Shown here in pieces: positions 61,536 through 64,000 of a stretch of DNA of 64,000 nt; within the stretch, counting starts at the first letter, position 1; each line of letters opens with the position of its first letter. The position numbers and the translations under genes are program-made. The stretch is from Nymphaea colorata (taxonomy: Eukaryota; Streptophyta; Magnoliopsida; Nymphaeales; Nymphaeaceae), in NCBI RefSeq assembly GCF_008831285.2, contig NC_045139.1, positions 2,984,704 through 3,048,703 on the forward strand, in the 5' to 3' direction. Below the pieces are notes generated by a model that was not told the origin of the DNA, did not search any database, and saw only the letters and a program-made list of their open reading frames with translations.

Positions 61536-61869
61536 ACCATCCCCTCTCTCAAAATCTGATTTTAAATCCATGTTTTTTACATTAAAGTGTGGTTTGAAAT
61601 CCACGATTTGATATAACTGTGAATTTCAGCCATCATAAACTTAAGCTTCTCTCAAAACTGAAATCTATAGGGAATCAAACTCAACCTTATTTCTCATAAA
61701 ATCCACGGTCTGAAAAATAAGACGAAGTTAATTTGGTAAAAATCCTTTTGCTTTGTGTTTAAAATTTGTCTTATAGCTAACTACAAACGCACTGTGTTTG
61801 AATCGGTCCATTCCAATATCTGAGTTGTAGTGAACCGATTTAGTTTGACGGCCGATTTATTCAAACTAC

Positions 61870-63181
61870 TTTTGAAAAATGATATTTCAACCACAGTTAA
61901 AATTTAGAAACTTCAATTCGGACCTCCTCATAAAAAATTTCTAGCTCGGCCCCTGGATATGCTGTCTGAGTCCAAAACGATATGATCAGCAAAAGACATG
62001 GAGAAATGAGATTTAATACAAGGTTGATGCAGGCATCCTCTTCCCTTGGCCGATCCATCAAAAGAGAAGTGACTCAAGGCAGACAGAACCGGAGAACTCG
62101 AGGAAGCATCCACAGAAGCGAAGGGTGCCAACTACAAAGAGGATGGTCGTGATAGCTCAGTTGGAAGTTACAGTAGGCTACGGTCTTCTTCCATGTCAGG
62201 AGAAGGGCAGCGTCCTCATTGTTGGACCGGCTTTGTGGGTTTTTAATTGCAAATCTTGTGACCTTGAATCAACAGCTTTTGCAATTGAATAAGAATCCAT
62301 CCAGCTGATTCATATTCTCTCATTTTAGGTGATTTTTAGTATCATCTAAGGGATTCTCTTCCTCCCTTTTTTATTTACATTACAAATCTGTAAGTATTTT
62401 CAAAGGCCATTAGTGTGGGACTATATATATATATATATAAATTTTTTATCTCCTTAGAGCAGTATTTCAAGATCTTGAAAATACAACTACTTTTTTTCAT
62501 ATGATGGATCTTCTTAAAGTCATTGGTGGAGACAATTTCCATCATGTCTGACATATTAAGATTTGGTGGGCAACTGTTTAATATTATTGAAAAAGTGCTC
62601 CGCTTTGAGATGTTACAAGTTAAGAAAATAAAGAAAAGTCTGCAAAACTTATGACAATAATGACAAAATTTCGGCAATCCATTAGATCTGAAAATGATAT
62701 TCCTTACAAATTCTTGCAACTTTTGTAAATTCCATTAATGTTTCTACATATCTTTCCAATGAGAAGATAAAATGTTTTAAAATTAATGTCAGAATACGTT
62801 TAGGAGAGCCTCTCACTGCCTCCCCACCTTCCCTTTCCCCTCTCTCAGCGACAGTTCAAACAAGGGTTTGATTCACACACTCTCTCTCCTAAAAATCCAG
62901 AAAAGCAAAAAGGTGCGGAAAATTTTTCTACTTTAATTTCTATGATGAATACCTCGTTCCAAGAACAATATGAGAAATAATTTGTACAGTTTTCATCAAG
63001 TTGCAACTAATTTTATGTATAAAAAGAAAAAAAAAATACTAGCACATAGCGTAGCTAAATTAGCTTATGTTGAGAACATTTATTAGCGTAGGGACAAGCC
63101 TCCTGAATGGAGGCCATTTTTGAATGATATTTTTTTGAATAGTTGAATACATTGATACGGGATCTGCCTAAACCGAACTTG

Positions 63182-63268
<87 letters not shown>

Positions 63269-64000
63269 GCTATCTTAATTCGCTGATGAGGAAAAAGCAG
63301 TTTTCTAAAACAGTCACGATGAACTCTTGTAGAGACAGAACGGAAAGTGTATAATTTAACACATAGTCAAGGATGCTTCGCCCGTTTGCCTTTTCTCTTA
63401 AACCTCTTAGCACTTAAACACCCGGATCGAGTGCTGTTCAATTTTCACAAACTCAACCATATGAAAGGATGAAAAATGTTAAACAAAATTGTAAAGATAG
63501 AAAATTATAAAAATCAGATGTACAAATTAGTTTTTATGTTATTGTAACATTGACAAACTTGGATTTCTTAACATCTAAAATTTGATATAAATATAAAAAA
63601 TCATCTTTTTTTATTATTATATTTTCATACACTCTGCATTTGTCTGTATGGTTAGACAGATTCAAGTAACCAACTTAAAACATGCATTAAAGTAAATAAA
63701 AAAAAAGATTATATATATACATATATAAAATATTTAAATGGCCTCATTATTTGATCATGTCAACCGGATCAATTACTAATCAGCCATCGGATGACACAGA
63801 TTTAATGACAAACAAATTTGGAAAAGCATGCTTTTCTTGGGATATTTTAATTTGTCGTTAATTTTATAAACGGATACCAAATACTAGTGTATTTTTTATC
63901 CTTGATAGCAGACCAATCAAACATCTCACTCTATTTGGTAGTTGGGAGATCGCTGGTTGATGCCAATTATTGACATAAGTAACTAAGAACATTATATGTA
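61870..64000. repeat. Tandem array unit 4, cut by the window end
   Basis: Starts like units 2 and 3 (664-bp stretch present, TA tract of about 80 bp at 63185-63264). From about 63480 substitutions become more frequent, and about 63690-63816 carries text (TTTAAATGGCCTCATTATTTG, then CCATCGGATGACAC) absent from the other units. Homology then resumes at AAAGCATGCTTTTC. Confidence 0.9.

Larger units (their letters stand above)
50890..61869. repeat. Tandem array unit 3 (10,980 bp)
   Basis: Longest unit. It keeps the full gag reading (LLRG before LITRS), the 7 bp lost in units 1 and 2, a single loop copy in the foldback, and about 245 bp more at about 58690-58945. It also has private substitutions, concentrated at about 56.8-58.9 kb. 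The rest is nearly identical to units 1 and 2. Confidence 0.95.

Overview
The window looks like nuclear DNA of a flowering plant. The coding remains are plant-type: a SABATH-family carboxyl methyltransferase last exon, a pair of salutaridine/neomenthol-type short-chain dehydrogenases with four introns each, and the 3' end of an RD21-like cysteine protease with a granulin domain. They sit in AT-rich DNA full of decayed Ty1/copia pieces, MITEs and long (TA)n and (CT)n microsatellites. I cannot name the species. There is no bacterial-style operon, CRISPR array, rRNA or convincing tRNA.

Layout. Positions 1-1309 hold the 3' end of a dead copia element (reverse transcriptase, RNase H, LTR). A broken SABATH last exon follows (1486-1846), then a 170-bp tandem duplication. 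From 2.3 to 7.1 kb there is only degenerate repeat DNA. SDR gene A lies on the minus strand at 7.9-9.6 kb, inside a block (about 7.1-13.1 kb) that recurs diverged at 23.0-28.1 kb with SDR gene B. Both genes keep every splice site and the NADP-binding and catalytic residues, so both look functional. Between them lie a second dead copia element (13.6-16.2 kb), a lone frameshifted last exon of a third SDR copy (18.2-18.5 kb) and a PIF/Harbinger-type MITE (18.8-19.9 kb). An unrecognised open frame (about 22.0-22.5 kb) is bracketed by a 37-bp direct repeat.

From about 30.0 kb to the end there is a head-to-tail array of a roughly 10.7-kb unit: three full units (29998-40154, 40155-50889, 50890-61869) and the start of a fourth. 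Each full unit carries long non-coding DNA with TA microsatellites, a 1.78-kb foldback element with arms of 0.7-0.85 kb, a gag-only copia fragment with its primer-binding site, a 120-bp hairpin, an unrecognised coding remnant and the last two exons of the RD21-like protease. The middle unit is a mosaic: its left part follows unit 3 and its right part follows unit 1. That is the pattern expected from unequal crossing-over.

Only the two SDR genes look like working protein-coding genes. The rest is a record of transposition, segmental duplication and array turnover. The array with its repeated long inverted repeats, a possible source of double-stranded RNA, is the most interesting structure here. 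All readings come from inspection; no alignment or database search was run.
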